From Planctomycetota bacterium (lineage in GTDB: Bacteria > Planctomycetota > UBA1135 > GCA-002686595), in NCBI GenBank assembly GCA_030746555.1, contig JASLMK010000052.1:1-34517 (forward strand): a stretch of DNA of 34,517 nucleotides, read 5' to 3'. Numbering within the stretch: the stretch's first letter is position 1; the number at the start of each line of letters is the position of its first letter. The translations under genes were made by a program, and so were the position numbers. A model generated the notes under the pieces. The model saw nothing but the letters and a program-made list of their open reading frames with translations. It did not search any database and had not been told where the DNA came from. Below are positions 7,617-16,700 of this stretch, piece by piece.

Positions 7617-9425
7617 CTAGCGACGCCCGAAGGCCCGCTCGAGGTCGGCGAGGGTGAACCGCACGCGCGTCGGGCGACCGTGGGGACAGGTGGGCGCGCC
7701 GTCGAAGGCGCGCGCGCGCTCGAGCAGGGAGCGGATCTCGGCCGGGTCGAGGTCGTCCCCGGCCATCGCCGAGGAGCGGCAGGCGGCGCTGTGCAGCACG
7801 TCCTCGAGGAGGTCCTCGGCCGCGGGGGCTTCGCGCCGGGACTCGAGCACGCCGAGGGCCACGCGCACGAGCTCGGCGGGATCGGGTCGCCGCAAGCGCG
7901 CCGGCACACCGCCCACGGCCACGGTCGTCGCGCCGAAGGGCTCGAGCTGGATACCGATGCGCGCGAGGTCTCCCGCGTGGCGCGCGAGCAGGTCCACCTC
8001 GGCCGCGCTGAGCTCGACGAGCTCGGGCACCAGGTAGCCCTGGACCTCTACGGCCCCCGCGCGCGCGTCGGCCAGCAGCTCCTCGTAGGTGACCCTCTCG
8101 TGGAGGGCGTGCTGGTCCACGAGCTCGAAGCCGTCGGGCACGGCGCGAGCCACGTAGGTGCTGGCGATCGTGAGGTACGGCCCGGCCAAGTCGTCTCCGC
8201 CCTCGGCCAGCGTCGGGGCCGCCTCCTCCCGCCGGCCGGGCAGGTCGACGATCGGCGGCGCGCCGGCCACCTCGCGCACCACCAGGGGCTCGGCCGCGCC
8301 CGAGCCGCGCGGGAGGGGTCCGGGATCGGTGATCGCCCCCTGGCCGGGCGCCCCCCGCTCGCCACGCCCGGCGGCGCTCGCCAGCATCGAGGCTCCCGGG
8401 GTGGCCATCTCCGTCCGGCTCGCGGCCTCTCGCAGGGCGTTGACCAGGAACCCGAAGAGGCGCCGCTGGTCGCGGAAGCGCACCTCGGCCTTGGCCGGGT
8501 GGACGTTCACGTCGACGGCGCCCGGGTCCATGGCGAGGTGCAGGAAGGCCACCGGCTGGCGCCCGTCGAGCACCCAGCCCCGGTAGGCGTCCTTCAGACA
8601 GCGCACCAGGACCCGGTCGCGCAGGGTGCGGCCGTTGAGGAACCACATCTGGCGCGAGGCGTCGCGGCGGGCGAAGCGCGGGGGGGCGACGAGGCCTGTC
8701 AGGACCGTCGTCCCGTCGCGGGCGTCCACCTGTTCGAGGGACTCGGCCAGGTCGGCGCCGAAGGCCCGGCGCACCCGGGCGCGGAGGTCCATCTCGGGCT
8801 CGACGTCGAGCACGCGCGCGCCGTCGTGGGTCAGGACGAAGCCGATCCCCAACTGGCCGAGGGCGGCGCGCTGCAGCACGTCGGTGCAGCGAGCCAGCTC
8901 GGTCGAGGGGCGCTTGAGGAAGCGCCGCCGGGCCGGCGTGTTGAAGAACAGATCGCGCACCTCCACGCTCGTCCCGCACGGCCCGCCGGCCTCGGCCGGA
9001 TCCGTCAGGCGACCGCCCTCGTTCTCCACGCGCCCGCCGAGCTCCTCGTCCTCCCGGCGCGAGAAGATCGCGCAGCGCGCCACCGAGCCGATCGACGCCA
9101 GGGCCTCACCCCGAAAGCCCAGGCTGGCGATGTGATCGAGGTCGGCGGCGTCTCGCAGCTTGCTCGTGGCGTGGGGGGCGAAGGCGCGCGCCAGATCGGG
9201 CGCACCCATGCCGGTCCCGTCGTCGGTCACCCGCACCAGGCGCAGGCCGCCCTCTTCGAGGTCGACGCGGACGCGCCGCGCCCCGGCGTCGACGGCGTTC
9301 TCCACGAGCTCCTTCACGACCGACGCGGGCCGCTCGATGACCTCTCCGGCCGCGATCTGGTTGCGGACGAGCTCGTCGAGGACCCGGATCACCCCGGCCT
9401 CGCCCCTCGAGCGCGCGCCGCTCAC
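7617..9425 (-). CDS. mutL: DNA mismatch repair protein MutL, endonuclease type
   Basis: A 602-residue GHKL ATPase that couples MutS mismatch recognition to strand removal. The N-terminal ATPase motifs are intact: NQIAAGEVIERPASVVKELV with ENAVDAGA, DDGTGM, HATSKL, GFRGEALASI, and NVHPAKAEVRF at the end of the second domain. A Pro/Gly/Ala-rich linker precedes the C-terminal dimerisation domain. That domain has the metal-dependent nicking motif DQHA-x2-E-x4-E (near residue 435), ACRSSA (near 548) and CPHGRP (near 579). This is the form found in bacteria without MutH, so incision is probably done by MutL itself. It starts at GTG 9425, with GAGGAGG 5 nt upstream and a GTGA overlap with the holA stop. 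It is the last gene of the six-gene operon from ubiE. Confidence 0.96.
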   Translation of the reverse strand: MSGARSRGEAGVIRVLDELVRNQIAAGEVIERPASVVKELVENAVDAGARRVRVDLEEGGLRLVRVTDDGTGMGAPDLARAFAPHATSKLRDAADLDHIASLGFRGEALASIGSVARCAIFSRREDEELGGRVENEGGRLTDPAEAGGPCGTSVEVRDLFFNTPARRRFLKRPSTELARCTDVLQRAALGQLGIGFVLTHDGARVLDVEPEMDLRARVRRAFGADLAESLEQVDARDGTTVLTGLVAPPRFARRDASRQMWFLNGRTLRDRVLVRCLKDAYRGWVLDGRQPVAFLHLAMDPGAVDVNVHPAKAEVRFRDQRRLFGFLVNALREAASRTEMATPGASMLASAAGRGERGAPGQGAITDPGPLPRGSGAAEPLVVREVAGAPPIVDLPGRREEAAPTLAEGGDDLAGPYLTIASTYVARAVPDGFELVDQHALHERVTYEELLADARAGAVEVQGYLVPELVELSAAEVDLLARHAGDLARIGIQLEPFGATTVAVGGVPARLRRPDPAELVRVALGVLESRREAPAAEDLLEDVLHSAACRSSAMAGDDLDPAEIRSLLERARAFDGAPTCPHGRPTRVRFTLADLERAFGRR

Positions 9426-10540
9426 CCCGTCCTCCTCGGAGTCAGGCTCCACGCGAGAGCGGCGCGCACGAAGTCGTTGGCGTCGACGCCCACGGCGGTG
9501 CGCGAGCGCCGCTCGAGGGCCGCGACGTCCTCGCCGATGGTCTCCCACTCCGCGGGGGTGCGCGCCTCGAGGCGCGCGCGCAGGCCGGCGACGGCCGCCT
9601 GCTGGGTCACGCCCGCGGATCGTGCCGCGTCCTCGAACCTCTCGCCCCCCGCCACGGCGTGGGCCACCGTGAAGGAGCGCCGGACGAGGGCCCGCACCTG
9701 GGCCAGGAGGATCGCCGCCAGGGCGACGGGGTTGAGCTCTCGGCGGCCGCCGCCCCTGGGGGGCATCCCGCTCGCGAAGAAGGCCTCCACGCCGGCGAGG
9801 GCGCGGGCCGAGTCTCCGGCGACGAGGTCCTCGGCCACGCGCCAGGGCGTGGCGCCGGCCTGCCAGCCCACCAGTTCGCGCAAGGCCCCCTCCCCGCCCA
9901 GGCGCAGCTTCTCGAGCTGGGCGTCGAGGGCGGCCAGGTCGTTGCCGGTGGCGGCGGCGAGGTAGACGGCGTCGTCGGGCGCCAGGCGCAGCCCCTCCTC
10001 GCGGGCGCGGGTGAGGATCCACTGCACGAGCTCGACCTTGCGCGGGTCGGGGCTCCAGGGCGGCGGGGTGTCCCAGAGCTTGCGGCACGACAGGAGCGTG
10101 CCGCCCGCGGCGCCGATCGCCTTGGCGAGGGCGTGGTCGGCGCGCAGGGAGCGCGCGTCGACGACGAGCACGCTCCCGTCCTCCCGGGCCAGCATGGCCT
10201 TGCACGCGCGGGTGAGGGGCGCGTCCTCCCGCCCGACCTTCTTCAGCAGGCCGGAGGCGTTGCGCACCAGCACGCAGCAGGCGCTGGCGAACATCGGCGT
10301 GGCCACCAGGTCTCCGAGGAGCCGGGTGAGGTCGAACTCGGGGTCGTCGGCGTCGTGCCGGCAGACCTCCAGGCCCGCCGCGCCCGCGGCGTCCAGGCAG
10401 AGCTCGACGGCGTGCTCGCGGAAGTAGCGCTCCTCGCCGCGCAGCAGGACGGCGCGCGGGCAGCCGTCGCGCCCGATGGAGGCGGCCAAGCCCCGCAGCT
10501 GGGTCGGCGGGTCGGGCTCGCGGCGGCGGGCAGCGGCCAT
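9422..10540 (-). CDS. holA: DNA polymerase III delta subunit
   Basis: The clamp-loader subunit that opens the beta sliding clamp. At 372 residues it is slightly longer than usual. Support is overall pattern rather than catalytic motifs: LLRGEERYFREHAVELCLDA near the N-terminus matches the usual start of HolA, followed by a degenerate AAA+ fold (DLVATPMF, CCVLVRNASGLLKK, GSVLVVDARSLR), a middle helical domain (YLAAATGNDLAALDAQLEKL) and a C-terminal helical collar (AAILLAQVRALVRR, AAVAGLRARLEAR). It starts at ATG 10540, overlapping the ubiA stop as TGATG, and ends overlapping the mutL start. It is translated inside an operon otherwise started by quinone genes. Confidence 0.87.
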   Translation of the reverse strand: MAAARRREPDPPTQLRGLAASIGRDGCPRAVLLRGEERYFREHAVELCLDAAGAAGLEVCRHDADDPEFDLTRLLGDLVATPMFASACCVLVRNASGLLKKVGREDAPLTRACKAMLAREDGSVLVVDARSLRADHALAKAIGAAGGTLLSCRKLWDTPPPWSPDPRKVELVQWILTRAREEGLRLAPDDAVYLAAATGNDLAALDAQLEKLRLGGEGALRELVGWQAGATPWRVAEDLVAGDSARALAGVEAFFASGMPPRGGGRRELNPVALAAILLAQVRALVRRSFTVAHAVAGGERFEDAARSAGVTQQAAVAGLRARLEARTPAEWETIGEDVAALERRSRTAVGVDANDFVRAALAWSLTPRRTG

Positions 10541-11409
10541 CAGCCCGCCCCCGGGGTGAGGGCGAGGTCGATCGCCAGACCCGCGAAGAGCCCGACGCCG
10601 ATCCAGCCGTTGACGGTGAAGAAGGCGGTGTTCACGCGGGAGAGGTCGTCGGGCGCGACGATGCGGTGCTCGTAGACGAGCAGGGACCCGGCGAGCACGA
10701 CCCCGGCCCACCACGCGACTCCCAGCCCGGCGCTCGTCCCCTGCATGACGAAGCAGGATAGCGCCAAGACGTGCAGTGCGCTCGACAGACCCAGAGCGGG
10801 GGCGATGCCGAACCGCGCCGGGATCGAGTGCAGCCCTTCCGAACGGTCGAACGAAGCGTCCTGGCAGGCGTAGATCAGGTCGAAGCCGGCCACCCAGGCG
10901 AGGACGCCGCCGGCGAGCCAGAGCACGGGGGCGAGGTCCCCGGCGAAGCCCCCGCGCACGGCCAGCCAGGCGCCCAAGGGCGCGATGGCCAGGGAGAGGC
11001 CCAGGACGACGTGGGCGGCGAAGCTCACGCGCTTGACGAGGCTGTAGCCCAGGAGCACGGCCAGGACGGGCAGGGAGAGGCGCCCGCACAGGGGATTGAG
11101 GGCCCAGGCGGCGGCCACGAACACTCCGCCCGCGGCGACGACCAGCCCCGCTGCCGCCGGCGCGGAGACGCGCCCGGCGGGGATCTCGCGCGCGCGCGTG
11201 CGCGGATTGCGCGCGTCGACGTCCCGATCCACCAACCGGTTGAAGGCCATCGCCGCCGTGCGCGCCGCGACGGCGCAGACGACGACCCAGGCCAGGACCC
11301 TCGGTGCCGGGACACCCCCGCTCGCCAGCCAGGCGCCCTGCAGAGCGAAGGGCAGGGCGAAGACGGAGTGGCCGAACTTGACCAGGGAGAGGAGCTCGCC
11401 GGGGCGCAT
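10540..11409 (-). CDS. ubiA: UbiA-family aromatic prenyltransferase (UbiA/MqnP-like)
   Basis: A membrane prenyltransferase of 289 residues and about eight to nine transmembrane helices that attaches an isoprenoid chain to an aromatic ring in quinone synthesis. Both Asp-rich prenyl-diphosphate motifs are present: NRLVDRDVDARNPRT in the first half and DLIYACQDASFDRSEG in the second. The start, KFGHSVFALPFAL, resembles MqnP of the futalosine menaquinone route as much as UbiA of ubiquinone synthesis; which quinone is made cannot be decided from this window, since neither mqnA/C/D nor ubiG/H is present. It lies immediately after ubiX (TGATG overlap). The frame is open upstream, but ATG 11409 is the natural start. 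Confidence 0.92.
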   Translation of the reverse strand: MRPGELLSLVKFGHSVFALPFALQGAWLASGGVPAPRVLAWVVVCAVAARTAAMAFNRLVDRDVDARNPRTRAREIPAGRVSAPAAAGLVVAAGGVFVAAAWALNPLCGRLSLPVLAVLLGYSLVKRVSFAAHVVLGLSLAIAPLGAWLAVRGGFAGDLAPVLWLAGGVLAWVAGFDLIYACQDASFDRSEGLHSIPARFGIAPALGLSSALHVLALSCFVMQGTSAGLGVAWWAGVVLAGSLLVYEHRIVAPDDLSRVNTAFFTVNGWIGVGLFAGLAIDLALTPGAG

Positions 11410-12053
11410 CACCCCCCGGGTCCGGTGCCGGCCTCCTCGGGAGGTTCGCCGGTCCCCGCCCAGCGGGCGCCGACGCCGTGCTCGACGCCCAGACGGTCGA
11501 GCACCTTGCCGGCCACGTGGGCGACGAGGTCCTCGATGGTCCGGGGGCCGTGGTAGAACCCCGGCATGGCCGGCAGGATGACCGCACCCAGGCGCGCCAG
11601 CCGCGCCATGTTCTCCAGGTGGACCACCGAGAGCGGCGTCTCGCGCGGCACGACCACCAGCCGCCGCCCCTCCTTGAGGGCGACGTCCGCCGCGCGCTCC
11701 ACCAGATTGGAGCTGAAGCCCGCCGCCACGCGCGCCAAGGTCCCCATGCTGCACGGGCACAGGATGCAGGCCGCGGTCAACGCGGTGCCGGAGGCGGGGG
11801 GCGCCTCGATCGCATCCGCGGCGAAGGCCCGCACCGAGCGCGCGACGTCCGCGCCCAGCCAGCGCTCCAGCTCGCCACCGAGGCGCTCGCCCCCCGCGCC
11901 CGCATCCACCCCCAGCTCGTGGCGCAGCACCTTGCTGCCCGCGGCGGTCAGGGCTAGGTCGACCTCGTGTCCGGCCGCCACGAGGGCGCGCGTGACCGCC
12001 TCGGCGTAGGCGTGCCCGCTGGCTCCGGTGATGCCGATGAAGTAGCGACTCAT
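11409..12053 (-). CDS. ubiX: Flavin prenyltransferase UbiX
   Basis: Makes prenylated FMN, the cofactor of UbiD-type decarboxylases, from dimethylallyl phosphate and reduced FMN. It is 214 residues, the usual size. It has the N-terminal FMN-binding GITGASGHAYAEAV (usually GASGAxYA; His replaces the common residue), the PCSMGTLARVAAGFSSNLVERAADVALKEGRRLVVVPRETPLS block in family order, and PAMPGFYHGPRTIEDLV with the C-terminal VDHVVGKVLDxLG equivalent (VAHVAGKVLDRLGV). A UbiD partner is not in the window. It starts at ATG 12053, overlapping the CPBP stop as ATGA, and overlaps ubiA downstream. Confidence 0.95.
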   Translation of the reverse strand: MSRYFIGITGASGHAYAEAVTRALVAAGHEVDLALTAAGSKVLRHELGVDAGAGGERLGGELERWLGADVARSVRAFAADAIEAPPASGTALTAACILCPCSMGTLARVAAGFSSNLVERAADVALKEGRRLVVVPRETPLSVVHLENMARLARLGAVILPAMPGFYHGPRTIEDLVAHVAGKVLDRLGVEHGVGARWAGTGEPPEEAGTGPGG

Positions 12054-12880
12054 GCGAGGACCTCCGGGCCGACGCCGATCCACAGCGCCAGGTTGAACAG
12101 GCCGTGGGCCCAGGCCGCCACGCCCGGACCGCGCCAGCGGAACCCGACCGCGAGCAGGATGCCCGCCAGGAGCCTCCATGTGAAGACCGCCGGGTCGAAC
12201 GCCTCGCCGCCCGGGCCGAGCCAGGCCGTGAAGACCGCCAGGTGGAACCCAGCGAAGGCCACGGCCGTCCCGGCGACGCCGGCGGTCTCCCCCACCCAGC
12301 GCGCCGCGCGGCGTCCGAGTCCCCAGAACCGGGCCAGGCGGCGCGCCACGGTGTAGGACAGGCCGAACCCGCCCACGCGCCAGAGGAGCTCCTCGTAGGC
12401 CGCGCCGCCGAGGACCAGACCGGCGCCGGCGAGAGCCGGGACCTCTTCGGGACGCAGGCCGCGGGAAGTGAGCACTCCCTCCGCCCCCAGCCAGCTCATG
12501 GCGGCGACCAGCACCGGCCCCCCGACGATGGCTCCGCCCAGGCCTTCGGCGACGATGCGCCCGACGCCAGGCCCCAGGGCGATGCGCCGCGTGAAGCACA
12601 GCACCGCGGCCGCCGCGACGGCGACGGCCATCGCCCCCCGCCGCACGAGCTCGGGGGAGAGCCCGGCGAGGGCGCCGGGGTGGAACAGAACGACCTCGGC
12701 CGTGTTGCGCTGGTCCCCCGCCGCGAGCTCGTAGGCGACGAGCAGGGGCACCATGCTCATCAAGCCCAGGCTCAGGCTGCGCAGGTGAGCGCGGTCGGCC
12801 CCCTCGGGGTGCCAGTCGCCGGGGTCGGGCTCCGGCTCCGAGCCCTCGCCGCCCTCCCAGTCCTCCGGGTCAGGGCTCAC
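12050..12880 (-). CDS. CPBP-family intramembrane metalloprotease
   Basis: A 276-residue polytopic membrane protein of the CPBP (Abi/CAAX protease-like) family, which cleaves or processes substrates within the membrane. The three family motifs are present: EELLWR (the EExxxR glutamates and arginine, about residue 161), FAGFHLAVF (FxxxH, about 210) and AWAHGLFNL (HxxxN/B, about 260). The first 30 residues are acidic and Pro-rich and precede the first helix, an unusual hydrophilic head (MSPDPEDWEGGEGSEPEPDP). The substrate is unknown. It starts at GTG 12880, overlapping ubiE by 11 nt, and its stop overlaps the ubiX start, so it is translated together with the quinone genes. Confidence 0.88.
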   Translation of the reverse strand: MSPDPEDWEGGEGSEPEPDPGDWHPEGADRAHLRSLSLGLMSMVPLLVAYELAAGDQRNTAEVVLFHPGALAGLSPELVRRGAMAVAVAAAAVLCFTRRIALGPGVGRIVAEGLGGAIVGGPVLVAAMSWLGAEGVLTSRGLRPEEVPALAGAGLVLGGAAYEELLWRVGGFGLSYTVARRLARFWGLGRRAARWVGETAGVAGTAVAFAGFHLAVFTAWLGPGGEAFDPAVFTWRLLAGILLAVGFRWRGPGVAAWAHGLFNLALWIGVGPEVLA

Positions 12881-13577
12881 CGCCGCCTCCCCCCGCCGCC
12901 CGCCCCCAATGCAGACACGCGATGCCCCCGGTCAGGAGCCGGTGCCCGCACTCTTCCCAGCCGCGCTCGGCCAGCTCCTCCTCCAGGAGCGCGGGCCGCG
13001 GCCACTCCAAGACGGTGCGCGGCAAGTAGCGGTAGGCGTCGTCGTGCCGCGACACCACGCGCCCCACCAGGGGCAACAGGCGCGTGAAGTAGAAGCGGTA
13101 GAGCCCGCCGAACCAGCGCCCCGGAGGCGTGGAGAACTCCAGCACGACCAGGCGGCCGCCGGGCCGCACGACGCGCGCCATCTCCTCCATGGCGGCGTGC
13201 CGGTCCGCCACGTTGCGCAGACCGAAGGCCACGCAGCAGGCGTCCGCGGCGCCGCTCGCCACCGGCAGGTGCAGGGCGTCACCGTGGACGAAGGCGCAGG
13301 CCCCGTCCCCCTCCTTCAGCTTCGGACCCGCCCGCGCCAACATCTGGGGCGTGAAGTCCACGCCCACGACCCGCGCCCCGCCGCGGGCGAACTCCACCGC
13401 CAGGTCCCCCGTCCCGCAGCAGGCGTCCACGACGAAGCCATCGTCCACGGCCCCCACGCAGTCCAATGCGGCCCGCCGCCAGCGCCGGTCGATGCCGGCG
13501 GAGAGGAGGCGGTTGAGGAGGTCGTAGCGGCCCGCGATGCGCGCGAACATCGAGCGGACCTGGGCGGGTTCGGGCAT
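12870..13577 (-). CDS. ubiE: Ubiquinone/menaquinone methyltransferase UbiE/MenG
   Basis: A SAM-dependent C-methyltransferase that acts on demethylmenaquinone or the ubiquinone intermediate. It is 235 residues. Signature pieces: FARIAGRYDLLNRLLSAGID and RRWRR at the N-terminus, SAM motif I DACCGTGDLA, motif II region VHGDALHLPV, FGLRNV, and PGGRLVVLEFSTP, followed by FYFTRLLPLVGR and AYRYLPRTV, typical of UbiE. ATG 13577 is chosen; the frame runs open to 13661 but the upstream part is unlike UbiE. A -10-like TATGCT lies 9 nt before the ATG, with GTGACT 17 nt further upstream and no ribosome site, so the transcript may be leaderless. It is the first gene of a six-gene operon. Confidence 0.95.
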   Translation of the reverse strand: MPEPAQVRSMFARIAGRYDLLNRLLSAGIDRRWRRAALDCVGAVDDGFVVDACCGTGDLAVEFARGGARVVGVDFTPQMLARAGPKLKEGDGACAFVHGDALHLPVASGAADACCVAFGLRNVADRHAAMEEMARVVRPGGRLVVLEFSTPPGRWFGGLYRFYFTRLLPLVGRVVSRHDDAYRYLPRTVLEWPRPALLEEELAERGWEECGHRLLTGGIACLHWGRAAGGGGGEP

Positions 13578-13586
13578 GGGTGCCGC

Positions 13587-13615
13587 AGCATAGGGCGGGG
13601 GGGCCGGCGAGTCAC
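13587..13615 (-). promoter_or_regulatory. Candidate promoter of the ubiE-mutL operon
   Basis: On the minus strand GTGACT (13615-13610, four of six to TTGACA), a 17-base spacer and TATGCT (13592-13587, four of six to TATAAT) precede the ubiE ATG by 9 nt. Transcription would begin at or next to the start codon. No ribosome-binding sequence lies between. This supports a leaderless or near-leaderless mRNA for ubiE. Confidence 0.5.
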
Positions 13616-13624
13616 CCGCGCCCC

Positions 13625-13674
13625 GCCCCCGGGGCGAAGCCGCGACGACTCCCGGGAGCACTCCGCCCCGGGGG
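13625..13674 (-). terminator. Large nested hairpin after the lipoprotein gene
   Basis: An 11-bp perfect inverted repeat (13626-13636 and 13664-13674, each half itself rich in CCCCGGGG) encloses a 27-base loop that holds a second palindrome, CTCCCGGGAG (13649-13658). It lies 54 nt past the stop of the tandem lipoprotein gene and just before the ubiE promoter, where a terminator is expected. No T-run follows, so it would act as a structural or factor-assisted terminator. Confidence 0.4.
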
Positions 13675-13727
13675 AGCTTCGAACCGGGCGCCGGTCGGCC
13701 CGCGGCCGCCCGAGAGCGATCCGGCGG

Positions 13728-16700
13728 CTACTGGCGAAAGTAGTCCGACAGGATCGTGACGTTGGGAACGTCGACGGAGTTGACGCCCTCCGCGAAGGCG
13801 TTCGTGTCGAAGCGCTGCAGCGGACCGTCGAGGAGCAGTACGTCCACGCCCCCCGGACCGCTGTTCTGGTTGGGCACCGCCAGGAACAACAGGCGCGGCG
13901 AGTTCGTGCCGACCACGCCGCCCGCCGAGCGCACGACCGACTTCCCGTTGAGGGGCACGGGCGACCCTGCGCTGTAGAACGTCTGCCAGTTGATGATCCC
14001 GCTCAAGTTCAGGTGGTTGTCGAAGGCGATGTCCACCGGGACGCCGGTCAGGCGATCCTCGCCGACCGATGCCCGCACGCCCAGGCTCAGGTCCCGGAAC
14101 TGGGGGATCAGGAGCGAGTTCACGTTCAGGGGCAGGATGCCGGGGAAGGCCGATTCGATGACGAGGTTGGAGACGGCGCCCTCCCCGGGGTCGCCGTCGG
14201 GCTCGCCCGTCTCCAGGTTGATGGGCACCTCGTGGGCGATCCAGACGCCGCCGAAGATGAACGTCGGGTCCACCTGCATCGCCTTGGGAGACTCGAAGGT
14301 GCTCCCCGCCACGCCGATCACGTCGTCGTAGCCCCAACCGTTCACTCCGTTGGGCCCCGACTCGAACAGCGCAACCTCCCCGCTGCGGTTGAGGATCCAG
14401 GCGAAGTACACGTTGCGCTGCCAGCCGAAGCCGTTCTGCCTGGGAGTGATGGCGATCTCGAAGGGCTGGTCGAGGTTGGCGCTGACGGTCTTGCGCACGG
14501 TCAGGGAGAAGGCCGAGAGGATCGAGACCGAGTCGTCTAGCTCGTTGCAGACGAGGATGTCCTCGTTCCCCGGCTCCCAAGCGATGCCCCGCGGGCCCTG
14601 GCCCACGATGGACGTCTTCACCACCTCGTGGAAGGTGGACGAGGCGGGATCGATGTCGATGAACGAGACCGAGTTGACCGACTGGTTCGTGACCGCCAGG
14701 AAGTCCAGGTTGGTCCCCACCGCCGCCGTGGTCGGGTCCGGCAGGGGAATGCGGTCGATGACCGTCATGCGGTTGGAGTTGAGCACGACGACCTGCCGCG
14801 CCCCGCGGTCGGCGATGTAGAGGAACTGCCCGACCTGCTGGCGGTACCCGTAGGTCGAACACAGGGCGATGTTGGTCGTCGGGAGGGACGGCCCCTGGAA
14901 GAAGGCGTTCTGCGCGACCGAGAGCAACCCGGTGGGCGGGATGTTCTGGGAGGGATCCCCGAAGGGGTCGCCGGGGACGAGGAGGTTCCCCCCCAACGAG
15001 TCCACCGAGGTCGGCTCCTGGCTGGCCAGGAAGGGAGAGATGCACAGGGGCGGGAAGGCCATCGGCGGCGGGTTGGGGTGGGGCGCCCAGCCCACGATGT
15101 TGGGGCCGCCGTCGATCAGGACCTGGATTCCGGTCGGATTGGTCGCTCCCGGGTTGAGGGTGCTGCCGTCGATCACCGTCGCGACCTGCTTCATCCCGTC
15201 GACGGCGCACAGGTTGCCGCCCCCCGCGAGGCAGCCGAAGGGGGCCGGCCCGTTGTTGAAGGTCACGTCCAAAGACCAGCCGATGTGGATGTCAGAGACG
15301 TCCAAGACGACTGGAGAGCGCACGATCCGGTCCTCGAGCGAGCTGTCCTTGGTCAGTGTGAAGACCCCGGCCGACCCCCCGTTGATCGTGCAGGAGCCGG
15401 CCTGCAGGGGCGGGCGCATCGTTCCGCCCTGGAACGACACGTTGGGGTTGTTCGGGAAGTTGGAGTGTCCCTCCTCGATCGGATCGGTCGGGTCGAAGGT
15501 CGGGTTCCCGGTCCCGCCGCCGAACCCGTTGAGGTCCAAGACCGAGAGCCCCGGCGCTCCCCCGCCGCGTCCGGTGTACACGACGTCCGGCGTCACCGGG
15601 GCGTTCACCAGCCCCGGCCCCTCACCGGTCGTGAAGAAGGTCGAGGCGGCGTTCTGGTTGGCGTTCCCGGAGGTGTCGAGCACCTGCCCGGCGTGGATCG
15701 AGACCGTGACCCGGTTGAATACGCCGCACTCGGCGAACTCGGGCCCCTCGCCGGGAAAGTTGAAGGAGGGCTCGAGGATGTAGCTCGACAGGTCGTAGAC
15801 GCTCTCGGGCATGACGCTGAACGGCACGGTCACCTGGGCCGCCGAGGGGCCGAACTGCACGGCGATGGCCCCGCTCAGCAGTCCCGGGGCCAAGCCGTCG
15901 GCCAGGTCCCCCACGCTGACCGGCTGCACGGACTCGGTGAACCGCACGCGGATGTCCGTCAGCGGGTCCACGTCCGTGTCCCCGCCGCCGGGCGTCACGT
16001 CGGGGATGCTGTTCGGCGGGGGCGTGACGATGATCTCGGGCCGCAGGGTATCGGCGCCGACGGTCGTGCTCGCCAGCCCCGAGCGGATCAGAGGCCTGCC
16101 CGTGTCCGAGCGCACGGCCGTGGTGATCTGCATCGCCAGCTGCATTCCACTGGGGAAGGTCTCGAAGGTCGAGAGGTCGCCGTCGGTGTCCGCGACGAAC
16201 ACGAACGCCCCGGGGGCGATCAGGTCCTGCATCCCAGCGAACGCCCCGGTGGTCCCGGGAAACCCGTAGCCTGGGAATGCGCCGTCCACCTCCACCGCCA
16301 CCGGGAGTCCGTCTTCCAACTGGACCCAGGTCTGCAGGGGCACCGTCAGGGGCTCACCCTCGGGGGTCCCGCCGTAGGTGCTTCCGTTCACGAAGGCACG
16401 GCCCTTCACGGGGGTCACCGAGCCGAGCACCGGATCCCGGGCGTAGATCGTGATCGCGCCGGTCAGGGCGTTGTCGGCCTGGGCGCTGGGCAGGTCCGTC
16501 AGCACCGAGTCGATGCCGATCGGCTTGGTGAACGTGGCGTAGATAAAGTGGTTCCCGTCCGCTCCACCGGGCACGATCGCCGCGTCGCTGAACACCGGGG
16601 GCGTGTGCACCGGGTTCGAGAAGCGCAGGTTGTCCACGAGGTCCTGGTGGCTACGCAAGGAGATGACGTCGTCGGTGACGACGTTTCCCGCGAGCCGGAA

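Noticed and set aside
13670..13690. tRNA T-arm-like GGTTCGAAGCTC on the minus strand
   Set aside because: The flanking bases do not form the required five-base stem, and no acceptor, D or anticodon arm fits around it.
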